DNA of 64,000 bases from Oligoflexia bacterium (GTDB taxonomy: Bacteria > Bdellovibrionota > Bacteriovoracia > Bacteriovoracales > Bacteriovoracaceae): positions 124,001 to 188,000 of the forward strand of contig JADFZW010000003.1 of the NCBI GenBank assembly GCA_015232355.1. The letters run 5' to 3'. Of the stretch, positions 7,575-16,782 are shown piece after piece. Each line of letters starts with the position of its first letter. Position 1 is the first letter of the stretch. The notes beneath the pieces are model-generated. The model was not told where the DNA came from and ran no database searches. It was given only the letters and a program-made list of their open reading frames with translations. Position numbers and translations under genes: made by a program.

Positions 7575-8681
7575 ATGAATATAAAAAATAAGATGAAAAA
7601 AGTTATTCTAAGAGGAATTATTCTAAATTCTTCTGATAAAAATTTAATCAATATTCTCCCTAAATCATTTGATAATGATATAAATATTGAGTGGTATAAT
7701 TGTAATGTAGATTCTATTCAGAAGATTAAATTATATACTGAGGGTGTTGCTAATTTATATTCTAGAGTAAATTTAATAATTGGAAATCCCTTTGATGAAT
7801 TTATTTCCGCCAATGAATTGATAAGTGAATTTAAAGAGTCACTGATTCATTATGTTGCACATTGTACGCAACTATATAACATTGATAAAGAGATGGCATA
7901 TCAAGCAAGAGTTTTAGTAACCACGTCTGCAGGATATGCAACTAAGTCAGTGGCCCAAGATATTATTACTAAAATTTTGTGTTTGTGTGCGAATGCAAAT
8001 AAGAAAATGTTAAAAGCAAGGGAGCAAGTTTTATCAAATGGAAAATTTACAAATAATTTGGGAGAGGATCCAGGAGTGCTAGATATTTTTTCAGCAAAGA
8101 CTAAACTTGGTATTATTGGTTATGGAAGAATAGGTAGTCTTGTTGGAGAAAAAATTTCAGCTCTAGGAGCAACGGTTTTAGCTTATAAAAGAGCGAGAGC
8201 GGGAGTGGAATCAAGAGCGGAGGAAAATCTTTCTTATGTGTTGAGGGAATCAGATATTTTACTGGTGAACCTTCCACTTACAGAGGAGACTCGCTTTTTC
8301 ATAGGGAAAAAGGAGTTGCAACTAATGAAGGATGGAGTTTTAATTATTAATTGCTCTCGGGCGCCGGTTTTTGATAATCAAGCATTGGCCGATGCTTTGA
8401 TTAATGGTAAGGTCGCTCAGGTCGCAATAGATGTACCATATGATGATTCGCTACTACCTATTTTAAAAAGTGAGTATCAAGATAGAATTCTTATTAGTAG
8501 ATTCGATGCTTGGAATTACCCATCATCTAATAGTGAATTTTATAAAATTTGTGAGCAAAATATATTAAATACATTTCAAATTGAAAGGATTGCGAGAGAA
8601 AGATTATATAATATGCCTAACTTTGAAATTTCAACATTAAGGGAATTTGCTGATAGGTTAAGGATTAAGTGTGCTGATTAA
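7575..8681 (+). CDS. D-isomer 2-hydroxyacid dehydrogenase-like protein, altered active site
   Basis: 368 residues. The ATG at 7575 has AGGA 10 bases upstream; a TTG at 7566 would sit on top of that site. The N-terminal half is a divergent catalytic domain. The nucleotide-binding domain has the Rossmann motif 'GIIGYGRIG' and 'VNLPLTEETRFFIGKKEL', which are family hallmarks. The catalytic Arg is kept in 'INCSRAPVF'. However, the usual Glu and the 'TPH' catalytic His are absent: the corresponding stretch reads 'ILISRFDAWNYPS'. Activity is therefore doubtful or on a different substrate. The stop overlaps the start of the downstream glycosylase gene, so the two are probably translationally coupled. 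Confidence 0.65.
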   Translation: MNIKNKMKKVILRGIILNSSDKNLINILPKSFDNDINIEWYNCNVDSIQKIKLYTEGVANLYSRVNLIIGNPFDEFISANELISEFKESLIHYVAHCTQLYNIDKEMAYQARVLVTTSAGYATKSVAQDIITKILCLCANANKKMLKAREQVLSNGKFTNNLGEDPGVLDIFSAKTKLGIIGYGRIGSLVGEKISALGATVLAYKRARAGVESRAEENLSYVLRESDILLVNLPLTEETRFFIGKKELQLMKDGVLIINCSRAPVFDNQALADALINGKVAQVAIDVPYDDSLLPILKSEYQDRILISRFDAWNYPSSNSEFYKICEQNILNTFQIERIARERLYNMPNFEISTLREFADRLRIKCAD

Positions 8682-9270
8682 ACAATCTTTTTTTTCTCGT
8701 TCGGCAATTGAAGTTGCACCTGAGCTCATTGGTTGTACATTAAAGAGAGTTCTTCCTAGCGGAGAGATTTTAAGTGGTACAATAGTAGAGACAGAGGCAT
8801 ATTTGCAAAACGATCCTGCATGCCACGCTTATAGAGGAATTACTAAACGTAATGCTGTGATGTTTGGGCCAGCAGGATTTTCCTATGTTTATTTTATCTA
8901 TGGTGTTCATTTTTGTTTTAATGTTGTGACTGGAGATGAGGGAGTAGGAGAGGCAGTACTTATTCGTGCACTTGATGTGGGTGAAGATGGCGGTGAACGT
9001 GAAGGTGAAAGTGGAAATGGAGATTTTCGGATTGCTGCTGGCCCAGGAAAGCTTTGTAAATTTATGAGAATTGATAAATCGCTAAATGGTGTTTCTTTAT
9101 TTGCAAATAGTGAATGTGAATTAACAATTACAAAATGTTTATCGAAGAGAGAAATTAAAAAGATTCCACTGACTCAATGTCGGCGCATAGGTATTAGAGA
9201 AGGAAAAGAATTTTTGTGGCGTTGGTATTGGACAGGTAACAGGGCAGTATCGGTTAGGAATAAATCATAG
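8671..9270 (+). CDS. mpg: 3-methyladenine DNA glycosylase (AAG/Mpg family)
   Basis: 199 residues with a GTG start overlapping the previous gene by 11 bp. Family motifs are clear: 'APELIGCTL' near the start, 'VETEAY' with the catalytic Glu, 'HAYRG', 'RNAVMFGPAG' and 'YVYFIYGVHFCFNVVT', then 'AAGPGKLCK'. The length matches bacterial AAG proteins. The enzyme excises alkylated purines such as 3-methyladenine and hypoxanthine, starting base-excision repair. A Gly/Glu-rich insertion of about 12 residues ('GEDGGEREGESGNGD') lies in a loop after 'IRALDV' and fits this genome's tendency to insert low-complexity tracts. recO lies two genes downstream. Confidence 0.9.
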   Translation: MLIKQSFFSRSAIEVAPELIGCTLKRVLPSGEILSGTIVETEAYLQNDPACHAYRGITKRNAVMFGPAGFSYVYFIYGVHFCFNVVTGDEGVGEAVLIRALDVGEDGGEREGESGNGDFRIAAGPGKLCKFMRIDKSLNGVSLFANSECELTITKCLSKREIKKIPLTQCRRIGIREGKEFLWRWYWTGNRAVSVRNKS

Positions 9271-9351
9271 GAAAGATTCAAAAGAAAAATAATTCTTAAA
9301 ATTTTTGTCTTTTGCTTTGATGGAGAATAAATTTTATTTTAGTGCTATTTA

Positions 9352-10083
9352 ATGTTTATAATATTAAATAATGTCCATCAAAATTTTAAATTGCACTTAC
9401 TTCAAGAACTACTTCAAAAAGATAGCGTAGCAATTCTTTATTTGGAATCCTCTTTACAGAGTAGGAGTAATGGGTTGTCTCATTCTCATGCAAATATTTT
9501 ATTTGTGGAGATAGAGAAGTTTTCTTTTTTGATTGTGCAAGAGTTTGTTAGGTTATTTGTTGGATGTGAAAATAAAGAATTTATTTTAGTGATAGATAAT
9601 TTTACCATCTTTGATTTTTATGCAGGGAGGGTGAGAGATTATTGTTATCAGGTTTTTTTTGAATGTGTTGCTGAATTAGGGATGATAGTTATTGCTTTTG
9701 ATTATTATTATTCGAATAGAGCGAATAGAGCGAATAGAGCGGAGTTTTTGTTTGTTGGGTTTCAGGAGTGCTATGTGCTGGATGGTAATGCTGATGGTGA
9801 TGGTGAGAGTAAGAATGAGAGTAATAGTGAGAGGAATAGCGGAAATCTTTTTATCTACGATAAGAAGAAGTGTGACGATAAAAATTTATATTATCTAATC
9901 AAGAGTGAAAAATTTTTGAATAGCAAATATGTTTACTTTATGTGTGAATTGACTATTGCTCAGAGGCAGTTAGTTGAGAGTAAAAGGAGAGTTATTTTTG
10001 TAGGCCATTCAAAATTTGCTATGTTTTTACTTAAATTAAGGATAAAAATATATCAAATGATAGATGAATGGTTTTTTAATTGA
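9352..10083 (+). CDS. Hypothetical protein with tandem-repeat insertions
   Basis: 243 residues. No signal peptide. Alternating hydrophobic strands ('VAILYLESSL', 'ILFVEIEKF', 'KEFILVIDN') suggest an alpha/beta P-loop-like core, but there is no Walker A motif. Two low-complexity tracts interrupt it: a 9-base repeat giving RANRANRA and a later Gly/Glu/Asn/Ser run. No clear ribosome site was seen. It lies between mpg and recO on the same strand. Not recognised; a degenerate RecA-fold protein is only a guess. Confidence 0.45.
   Translation: MFIILNNVHQNFKLHLLQELLQKDSVAILYLESSLQSRSNGLSHSHANILFVEIEKFSFLIVQEFVRLFVGCENKEFILVIDNFTIFDFYAGRVRDYCYQVFFECVAELGMIVIAFDYYYSNRANRANRAEFLFVGFQECYVLDGNADGDGESKNESNSERNSGNLFIYDKKKCDDKNLYYLIKSEKFLNSKYVYFMCELTIAQRQLVESKRRVIFVGHSKFAMFLLKLRIKIYQMIDEWFFN
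9714..9740 (+). repeat. In-frame 9-bp tandem repeat (GAATAGAGC x3)
   Basis: Three perfect copies inside the hypothetical gene before recO, encoding an Arg-Ala-Asn motif. Copy-number change would keep the frame. Confidence 0.8.
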
Positions 10084-10095
10084 TCGTATTAGAAT

Positions 10096-10965
10096 ATGCA
10101 TGCAAAAGTAGATGGGATTTTAATTTCTAAGATGCCCTATAGAGAGCGAGATATCCTCGGGAAATTGCTTTTGCGTAATGGCCAAAAAATCACAGTGTTA
10201 TTTCGTAATGCCAGAGGGGGAAAGAGGAATAAGAAGACTTTAAATTTAGAGCTTGGTTATTTTTTGAAGACAGAAGTAAACAAGAGCAATACTGGCGGTG
10301 CAGGTGCTGCTGATGATAGTTTTTTTGCCGCCAATGATTGGACGCTTATTTGGTATCATCAAAGAATCAGAGAAAATCTTAAAGCATTCTATTTGATGTG
10401 TCTTTTTTTGGAGATGGGATTAAAGGTTTCACTAACTGCTAGTGTGTTTACTTTGCTGAATGAGCAGATTATTTCAAGGCCAAATTTAAGAGCAAAAAAT
10501 AGAGATGGTGAAGGGGTCTTTAGCGTTTTAAGTAATGCACTTTTTTTTCTAGAGGATTCGCTTACAAAAAATTCCTTTAATGAGGAGAGAGAGCTAATAC
10601 TCTTTTCAATAAAACTTCTCTACTCAGAGGGAGTGGGAATGAATTTGAGTGAGTGCATTCGTTGTAAAATGCCCTTTGGAAAAGTATATGCTGTTGGACT
10701 TATTTCTAAAGAGGGAGGATTTTGTTGTAATAGTTGTTCTGGTTCTTGTTCTGGTGTATGGGAATTTAGTGAATTTGGTGAATTTAGTTATCTTTATGGA
10801 TTGATAAAGCAAGCATTAATAACAAAGTATCGAGATTATCATTTACTTCGTGTTAAAAATTCAACCATCGCGACCTCTGCCACAACGAAAATTATTTTTA
10901 ATTACTTTTGCCAGCAATTCCACTTTTCACCAGGTGAATTTAAAAGTATAAAATCTTTATTATGA
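10096..10965 (+). CDS. recO: DNA repair protein RecO
   Basis: 289 residues, somewhat longer than the usual ~240-250. The N-terminal OB-fold starts 'MHAKVDGILISKMPYRERD' and continues with 'LLLRNGQKITVLFRNARGGK', the typical RecO opening. A helical middle follows, then a C4 zinc motif ('CIRC' ... 'CCNSCSGSC') around residues 190-220. RecO loads RecA on SSB-coated single strands with RecR. Ser/Gly-Cys and Glu-Phe repeat tracts after the zinc motif ('EFSEFGEFS') account for part of the extra length. The 3' end overlaps the msbA-like gene start by 4 bp. Confidence 0.85.
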   Translation: MHAKVDGILISKMPYRERDILGKLLLRNGQKITVLFRNARGGKRNKKTLNLELGYFLKTEVNKSNTGGAGAADDSFFAANDWTLIWYHQRIRENLKAFYLMCLFLEMGLKVSLTASVFTLLNEQIISRPNLRAKNRDGEGVFSVLSNALFFLEDSLTKNSFNEERELILFSIKLLYSEGVGMNLSECIRCKMPFGKVYAVGLISKEGGFCCNSCSGSCSGVWEFSEFGEFSYLYGLIKQALITKYRDYHLLRVKNSTIATSATTKIIFNYFCQQFHFSPGEFKSIKSLL

Positions 10966-12719
10966 AAAAATTGTTTGCCTACTTGTTACCCTATATAAAA
11001 CCCTATTGGAAGTGGGCGATACTGTCTCTCTTTTTGTCATTTCCCCTCTCGGCCATAAAAGGAATTCAGGCGTGGCTTGTTAAGTATGTGGTAGAGATAT
11101 TAACTCCACACTCTTCATTTAAAGATGCGCTGATACTCTCATTAGCACTTCTTGGACTTGCATTACTAAATTATCCTTGTCGCTTTTTTCATTTCTATCT
11201 TATGCGATATGTGGTCGATCGTGCTGCTTGCTTGATGAGATCAGATATATATAGCAAGTTACAAAGATTACCACTCTCATTTTTCGTAGTAAAAAAATCA
11301 GGAACATTAGTTTCTAATATTATAAATGATACCAGAACTTTATCAGAGGGAGTGAAGGGTTCAATTGATCTCTTCAGAGAACCACTAACTGCCCTGGTAA
11401 TGTTTGGAACTGCTTTGTATAGTGATTGGCAACTTACTTTAGTGATAATTGTTGTTGCTCCATTGTTTGTGATGATATTTGTGAAGAGTGGACGTTTGGT
11501 TCGTCACAATCAAGAGGAGGTGCAGGAGCAGTTAGCAGGCATGACTCATAATTTGAGCGAAGGTATCAATGGTCAAAAAGTTGCGAAGGCATTTAATTTA
11601 CAATCGTATATTTTGAAGCGCTTCGAGTGGGCGCAGGATTTATTTTTTCGTTATCAAATGAAGACAGCAGCGATTGAGGAGAATGCTCATCCATTAGTTG
11701 AGTTAGTGGGTGCACTTGCTTTTGCGGGAGTAATTGTCTTTGCTCACTATAGAATTAAGAGTGGGGCCACCAGCACTGGAGATTTTTTTAGTTTTGTGAC
11801 GGCGTTGGCGTTGATGATGGACCCTTTAAGAAAATATAGTCAGGCAAATGTGAAAGTTAATCAAGCAAGAGCGGCCGGTGAGAGAATATATCAAATTATG
11901 AAATTGCCAGAGGAGATTGATAGTGGGGAACTGGCCATTTTGGAGTTTAAAGATAAAATTGAATTTGAGCGTGTTTCGTTTTCATATGGAGAGGGAGAAA
12001 TTTTAAAAGATGTCTCTTTTACTATTAAGAAGGGAGAGAGAATCGGTCTTGTTGGACTCTCTGGTGCTGGTAAATCAACTATTTTATATTTGCTTCTTCG
12101 TTTATACAATATCACTTCTGGTGAGATTAGAATTGATGGCATCTCTATTAATCGCTACAAATTATCAGACTTAAGAAAAATTTTTGGATTTGTTTGCCAA
12201 GAACTTTTTTTATTTCACGATAGTGTTAGAGAAAATGTTAGTGTAGGCGAAAAATTTTCAGATCAAGAGATTGATCGTGCTATTGAAATTTCGGGAGCGA
12301 AAGAATTTGTAACCTCACTTCCTTCTGGAGTTGATACAATTATAGGAGAAAGAGGCACACGTCTTTCAGGAGGACAATGTCAGCGAGTTACAATTGCTAG
12401 AGCAGTTTTAAAAGATCCAGATATTTTATTATTTGATGAGGCAACATCAGCGCTTGATTCTGAATCTGAAAAGATAGTTCAAGCAGCATTAGATCGATGG
12501 TCGTTAATAGATTCAACAATAGATTCAAAAATAGATTTAGGAAATAAAAAGACAGTAGTGGCAGTTGCTCATCGACTGACTACCATTAAAAATTATGACA
12601 AGATAATTGTGATGAGAGATGGAGAGATTACAGAGTCAGGAAATCATCAAGAGTTAATGGAGATGAAAGGTGAGTATTGTCGGTTATATGAATTAGGACT
12701 TAGAGATCATAATAGATAA
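10962..12719 (+). CDS. msbA: MsbA-type lipid A/lipid ABC exporter
   Basis: 585 residues, close to E. coli MsbA (582). Six membrane helices cover residues ~1-310, followed by an ATPase domain with Walker A 'GLSGAGKST', signature 'LSGGQCQRVTIARA', Walker B 'ILLFDEATSALD' and switch histidine in 'VAHRLTTI'. It is a half-transporter that would work as a homodimer flipping lipid A-core or a related lipid across the inner membrane. The start overlaps recO (ATGA), so coupled translation is likely. A Ser-Ile-Asp repeat insert ('LIDSTIDSKIDLG') lies near the C-terminus. Other multidrug/lipid half-transporters cannot be excluded. Confidence 0.8.
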   Translation: MKKLFAYLLPYIKPYWKWAILSLFLSFPLSAIKGIQAWLVKYVVEILTPHSSFKDALILSLALLGLALLNYPCRFFHFYLMRYVVDRAACLMRSDIYSKLQRLPLSFFVVKKSGTLVSNIINDTRTLSEGVKGSIDLFREPLTALVMFGTALYSDWQLTLVIIVVAPLFVMIFVKSGRLVRHNQEEVQEQLAGMTHNLSEGINGQKVAKAFNLQSYILKRFEWAQDLFFRYQMKTAAIEENAHPLVELVGALAFAGVIVFAHYRIKSGATSTGDFFSFVTALALMMDPLRKYSQANVKVNQARAAGERIYQIMKLPEEIDSGELAILEFKDKIEFERVSFSYGEGEILKDVSFTIKKGERIGLVGLSGAGKSTILYLLLRLYNITSGEIRIDGISINRYKLSDLRKIFGFVCQELFLFHDSVRENVSVGEKFSDQEIDRAIEISGAKEFVTSLPSGVDTIIGERGTRLSGGQCQRVTIARAVLKDPDILLFDEATSALDSESEKIVQAALDRWSLIDSTIDSKIDLGNKKTVVAVAHRLTTIKNYDKIIVMRDGEITESGNHQELMEMKGEYCRLYELGLRDHNR

Positions 12720-12758
12720 TTTATAAGAATAATTTAATAATGAATGGGGGTATGATTT

Positions 12759-13814
12759 ATGGTTAATAACAAAACTATGAAGGCATTAGTGAAGAGATAT
12801 CCAAAGAAGGGATTGTGGTTTGAAGATGTACCAGTTCCTTCAATCAAAGATGATGAAGTATTAATTAAAATAAAAAAGACTGCAATTTGTGGAACCGATA
12901 TTCATATCTATCAATGGGACGAATGGTCCCAGCGAACTATTCCTGTTCCTATGCATGTTGGACATGAATTTGTAGGAGAGATTGTAGAGTTGGGAGAATT
13001 AGTGAAGGGGAAGGGACTAAAAGTTGGTGATCGAGTCTCAGGCGAAGGACACATTGTTTGTGGACACTGTAGAAATTGTCGAGCAGGAACTAGGCATTTG
13101 TGTATAAATACGAAAGGCATTGGAGTACATCTTCCAGGATCATTTGCCCAGTATCTGGCACTTCCAGCAGTAAATGTTTTTCCATTACCAAAAGAGATTA
13201 CCGATGATGAAGCATCGATCTTAGATCCATTTGGCAATGCTGTTCACACGGCACTCTCATTTGATTTAGTTGGTGAAGATGTATTGATCACAGGAGCAGG
13301 ACCAATTGGTATTATGGCTGGAGCTGTGGCCAAGCATGTGGGCGCCAGAAAAGTTGTAATCACAGATGTAAATGAGTATCGATTGAACTTGGCCAAGAAG
13401 ATGGGAATCGAACATGTGATTAATATAAAAAATGAAGATTTAAAAGATGTAGAAAAACATATTGGAATGACTGAAGGATTTGATGTTGGTTTAGAGATGA
13501 GTGGCTCAGGGGAAGCTCTTAACGGTATGTTGGAAGTGATGAGAATGGGAGGAAAAATTGCTCTCTTAGGAATAATTCCATCGAGTGCAACTATCTCTTG
13601 GGATAAGGTAATCTTCAAAGGAATTTTTATGAAGGGAATCTATGGCCGAGAGATGTTTGAGACTTGGTATAAGATGGTAGCGATGTTACAGAGTGGACTT
13701 AACATTGATTCAATATTTACTCACTACTTTCCAATCGAGCAATATGAAGAGGGTTTTGAGATTATGAGTGCAGGAAAGTCTGGTAAGGTAATTTTGGATT
13801 GGAGTAATTTATAA
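12759..13814 (+). CDS. tdh: L-threonine 3-dehydrogenase
   Basis: 351 residues. Zinc medium-chain dehydrogenase with the catalytic zinc site 'ICGTDIHIY' and 'HVGHEFVGE', the structural zinc cysteines '[15 protein letters not shown]', and the Rossmann motif '[10 protein letters not shown]'. '[15 protein letters not shown]' is a Tdh-specific signature. It oxidises threonine to 2-amino-3-ketobutyrate with NAD+. The next gene, kbl, lies 21 bp downstream and completes the pathway to glycine and acetyl-CoA. A GGGGG tract serves as ribosome site. The ATG at 12777 would match the usual family start ('MKALVK') and is an alternative. Confidence 0.95.
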   Translation: MVNNKTMKALVKRYPKKGLWFEDVPVPSIKDDEVLIKIKKTAICGTDIHIYQWDEWSQRTIPVPMHVGHEFVGEIVELGELVKGKGLKVGDRVSGEGHIVCGHCRNCRAGTRHLCINTKGIGVHLPGSFAQYLALPAVNVFPLPKEITDDEASILDPFGNAVHTALSFDLVGEDVLITGAGPIGIMAGAVAKHVGARKVVITDVNEYRLNLAKKMGIEHVINIKNEDLKDVEKHIGMTEGFDVGLEMSGSGEALNGMLEVMRMGGKIALLGIIPSSATISWDKVIFKGIFMKGIYGREMFETWYKMVAMLQSGLNIDSIFTHYFPIEQYEEGFEIMSAGKSGKVILDWSNL

Positions 13815-13835
13815 TTATAATAGGAGATATTTTTT

Positions 13836-15047
13836 ATGAGTAATGGTAGTGCATTGACAGTCTATCGATCAATTTTAGAGAGCATAAAAAGTGATGGTTT
13901 GTATAAAGATGAGAGAATAATCTCTTCACCACAAAGTGGAATGGTGAAAGTTAGTTTTCCAGAGGGGAGTGCTGCTAAAGAGATAATTAATTTGTGTGCA
14001 AATAATTATTTAGGATTGTCATCACATCCAGATGTTATAAAGGCCGCACATCAAGGATTAGATAGTCGTGGTTTTGGAATGTCCTCTGTTCGTTTTATTT
14101 GTGGGACTCAAGACATTCATCGAACTTTAGAAAAGAAGATGGCCGAGTTTTTAGGAATGGAAGATAGTATACTATTTAGCTCTTGTTTTGATGCTAACGG
14201 TGCGCTCTTTGAAACTCTACTGCAAGCAGAGGATGCAATTTTTTCTGATAAGCTAGTTCACGCATCAATCATTGATGGAATAAGATTATCAAAAGCTCAA
14301 CGTCACATCTATGAGCATGCAAATATGAATGATTTAGAGGAGAAATTGCGTGAGCACGCAGTGAAAGCTCGTATCAGATTGATAATGACTGATGGAGTAT
14401 TTTCGATGGATGGTGATATGGCCCCTCTTGATAAGATTGTAGAGTTGGCCGAAAAATATGATTGTTTAGTAGCAGTAGATGATTCACATGCAACCGGATT
14501 TATCGGTCGAACCGGAAGAGGTGTGCATGAACATTATAATGTAATGAAAAAAGTTGATATCATAACAACAACTTGTGGAAAAGCACTTGGTGGAGCAACT
14601 GGTGGAGTGATTGCATCTAAGAGGGAGATTGTCGAATTACTAAAGCAAAGAGCTCGACCATATTTGTTTAGTAATGCTTTGATGCCAGCAGTGGTGAATG
14701 CCACAATTAAAGTTCTAGAGATTTTGTCGGCCAGTACAGAGAGAAGAGATACCTTAGAGAGACATACAAATTTTTGGAGAAACTCACTTAAGGAAGCAGG
14801 TTTTGATTTGAAAGCAGGAAATACTCCGATTGTTCCAGTAATGCTTTATGATGCTAAGCTGGCGCAAGAGGTGAGTCGTGATCTATATGCGGAGGGTATT
14901 TTTGCAGTGGGATTTTTCTATCCGGTAGTTCCAAAGGGAGAAGCAAGAATTAGAACTCAACTATCGGCCGCTCTTGAACAAAGTGACTTAGAGCGAGCAC
15001 GCGATGCTTTTGTAAAAGTTGGTCGTAAACATAAAGTGATAAAGTGA
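13836..15047 (+). CDS. kbl: 2-amino-3-ketobutyrate CoA ligase (glycine C-acetyltransferase)
   Basis: 403 residues, the family's usual size. This is a PLP-dependent alpha-oxoamine synthase with 'LCANNYLGLSSHPDV', 'VAVDDSHATGFIGRTGRG' (PLP Asp and His) and 'TTTCGKALGGATGG' (Schiff-base Lys). It cleaves 2-amino-3-ketobutyrate with CoA into glycine and acetyl-CoA, the second step after Tdh. An AGGAG site precedes the ATG. Threonine degradation to acetyl-CoA would suit an amino-acid-fed organism. Confidence 0.95.
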   Translation: MSNGSALTVYRSILESIKSDGLYKDERIISSPQSGMVKVSFPEGSAAKEIINLCANNYLGLSSHPDVIKAAHQGLDSRGFGMSSVRFICGTQDIHRTLEKKMAEFLGMEDSILFSSCFDANGALFETLLQAEDAIFSDKLVHASIIDGIRLSKAQRHIYEHANMNDLEEKLREHAVKARIRLIMTDGVFSMDGDMAPLDKIVELAEKYDCLVAVDDSHATGFIGRTGRGVHEHYNVMKKVDIITTTCGKALGGATGGVIASKREIVELLKQRARPYLFSNALMPAVVNATIKVLEILSASTERRDTLERHTNFWRNSLKEAGFDLKAGNTPIVPVMLYDAKLAQEVSRDLYAEGIFAVGFFYPVVPKGEARIRTQLSAALEQSDLERARDAFVKVGRKHKVIK

Positions 15048-15072
15048 TAAGGTGATTATATTGATAGAATAA

Positions 15073-15492
15073 CTATTCTCGAATGGAAGAGATTTTACGG
15101 TTAGCATTTTTTAAAGGACTACTATTTTCAGAGTTAACGTTACCATAGTTTTTATTTTGCTTTCTAAACTTTTCTGAAAACCTATCATCATTATCATTTT
15201 TATTATCATTTTTATTATCATTTTCTTTAGCGATGAATTTCATATGACGATCTTCGTTTTTATCTAAGAGATAGGAGTATTTGATGTCCAAAATTGCTAC
15301 TAATTTTTCAGAGGTATTTGCGTGTGCGTTGCGAATTAAGATGGATAATGCAGATACAATAAAGCAAGAAAGGAGAAAGATAATTAAGTAAATTGTTACT
15401 CTATTATTTGATATTTTTTCGCTTACTTTGACCATTACCTTTGGGCGCGCTGTTTGTGTTTGTTCAATTTTATTTTTATCATTTCGTCGCAT
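15073..15492 (-). CDS. Small single-span membrane protein
   Basis: 139 residues, with an AAGGAGG site directly upstream of the ATG. A basic cytoplasmic N-terminus (~30 residues), one membrane helix (~32-54) and an Asn/Asp/Lys-rich tail that should face the periplasm. A 12-base in-frame repeat encodes NDNKNDNKND. No family recognised. It converges with kbl, with 25 bp between the stop codons. Confidence 0.5.
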   Translation of the reverse strand: MRRNDKNKIEQTQTARPKVMVKVSEKISNNRVTIYLIIFLLSCFIVSALSILIRNAHANTSEKLVAILDIKYSYLLDKNEDRHMKFIAKENDNKNDNKNDNDDRFSEKFRKQNKNYGNVNSENSSPLKNANRKISSIRE

Positions 15493-15993
15493 ATGAACCT
15501 CCTTTTTAAAAAGAAAAGATTTCCACCATTATCGATATCTTAGATCAAGAATTAATTTGGGAGTATATGCTTTGCTTACCTATGGGAATTGTTGATTTTT
15601 AAATTTAAGAATAAATTTTATTTAAATTTAAATCTGACAATATTTTGAGCAGCAGTATTGAAAACACAAGAAAATTTTAAAATAGTTACAATAATCAGTA
15701 ATGTGATTTTAAGATATCATTTTTTGGATTAATCTACATTTATTTACAAGTTAATATATTTTTTCTTACATTTAAATTTTTTAATTTGTTACTTTTAATA
15801 AGTTATGTGTTAAAATTTTTGCTATGGACCACTAGTGGTCATGGTTCTCTTTTTTAAAGAGTGTAAAAAAAAATTTATAAAGATGATGGTGAGAGATATA
15901 TTTAATCTTTGTATAGTATTTGGTACTCTATAAAATATGTTTGTACATAAATAAGAAGATAAGAAGCAATAATTAGGATAGTGAGGTTTTACT
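15493..15993. other. 501-bp divergent intergenic region
   Basis: Holds the promoters for the small membrane protein (minus strand) and the FNR-type regulator (plus strand). The most notable element is the 14-bp palindrome at 15827-15840. A weak promoter-like pair (TTGTTA at 15786, TTAAAA at 15810) lies just before it. No canonical TTGAT-N4-ATCAA FNR box was found. No RNA gene or further ORF was recognised. Confidence 0.4.
15827..15840. promoter_or_regulatory. Perfect 14-bp palindrome upstream of the FNR-type gene
   Basis: GACCACTAGTGGTC is a perfect, unusually GC-rich palindrome in an AT-rich spacer. It lies about 150 bp before the regulator's start and ~10 bp after a possible -10 element. 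A dimeric repressor or activator site is likely. The bound protein cannot be told from the sequence. Confidence 0.4.
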
Positions 15994-16731
15994 ATGCAGA
16001 AGTCGAAACCTGTAAGGCCGGATAGTTGTGATAGCTGTCCATCGAGAATAGACAGTATTTTTTGTGATCCTGATATTATGAGACTCATAAATATTAGTGA
16101 ACATAGAGTGATTAATGTCTATAAGAAGGGCCAAACACTTTTCGTTCAAGGAAATCCCCCATATGGTCTTTATTGTATTTCAAGTGGAAAAATTAAAATC
16201 TCTAGCGTTGGTCCTGATGGAAAGGAATCAATAGTTAGAATTGCAGTTGCGGGAGATATATTAGGCCATCGAAGCCTTTTCACTCAACAACATTACATGG
16301 GAACTGCTACAGCACTCGAGGATTCGGTTGTTTGTTTTATTGATAAAAAGTTTATGGAACAATTAATAAGCGAAGAACCAAAGATCGCTCATAATATTAT
16401 TGCAAAAATTGGAAGAGATCTTGGGCGTGCAGAAAAGCGGGTGGCCTCATTCTCTCAAAAAAATGTTCCCGAAAGATTGGCAGAGCTACTTCTAAATCTA
16501 AGATGTGCTTACGGAGTAGAGGTAGAGGGTGGTAAATGGCGATTAGATATTAAGCTTACTAGAGAAGAAATGGCATCTATGATCGGAACTGCCAGCGAAA
16601 CATTAATTAGATTTTTATCAGAATTTAAAGATCAGGGATTAATTGGTCAGGTTGGAAAAACTATATATTTATTAGATCTCAAAGGTCTTTTGGAAATTGG
16701 TCACGTCACTGAAGATCATCTTTGGTATTAA
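15994..16731 (+). CDS. FNR-type Crp/Fnr transcription regulator with iron-sulfur cysteines
   Basis: 245 residues. A cysteine-rich N-terminus (C12, C15, C24) is followed by a cNMP-like sensor domain and a C-terminal winged helix. A fourth cysteine, C114 in 'LEDSVVCFID', sits where E. coli FNR has C122, supporting a 4Fe-4S oxygen or nitric-oxide sensor. The recognition helix 'TASETLIRFLSEF' keeps the Glu-xxx-Arg pattern that reads TTGAT half-sites. A GAGG site lies 8 bases before the ATG. The cysteine spacing (C-x2-C-x8-C) is longer than in E. coli FNR (x5). The adjacent iron alcohol dehydrogenase is a plausible anaerobic target. Confidence 0.8.
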   Translation: MQKSKPVRPDSCDSCPSRIDSIFCDPDIMRLINISEHRVINVYKKGQTLFVQGNPPYGLYCISSGKIKISSVGPDGKESIVRIAVAGDILGHRSLFTQQHYMGTATALEDSVVCFIDKKFMEQLISEEPKIAHNIIAKIGRDLGRAEKRVASFSQKNVPERLAELLLNLRCAYGVEVEGGKWRLDIKLTREEMASMIGTASETLIRFLSEFKDQGLIGQVGKTIYLLDLKGLLEIGHVTEDHLWY

Positions 16732-16782
16732 AATCATAAAATTTTAAAAAAATAACTAATATAATTGCATAGGAGTTTTTAT

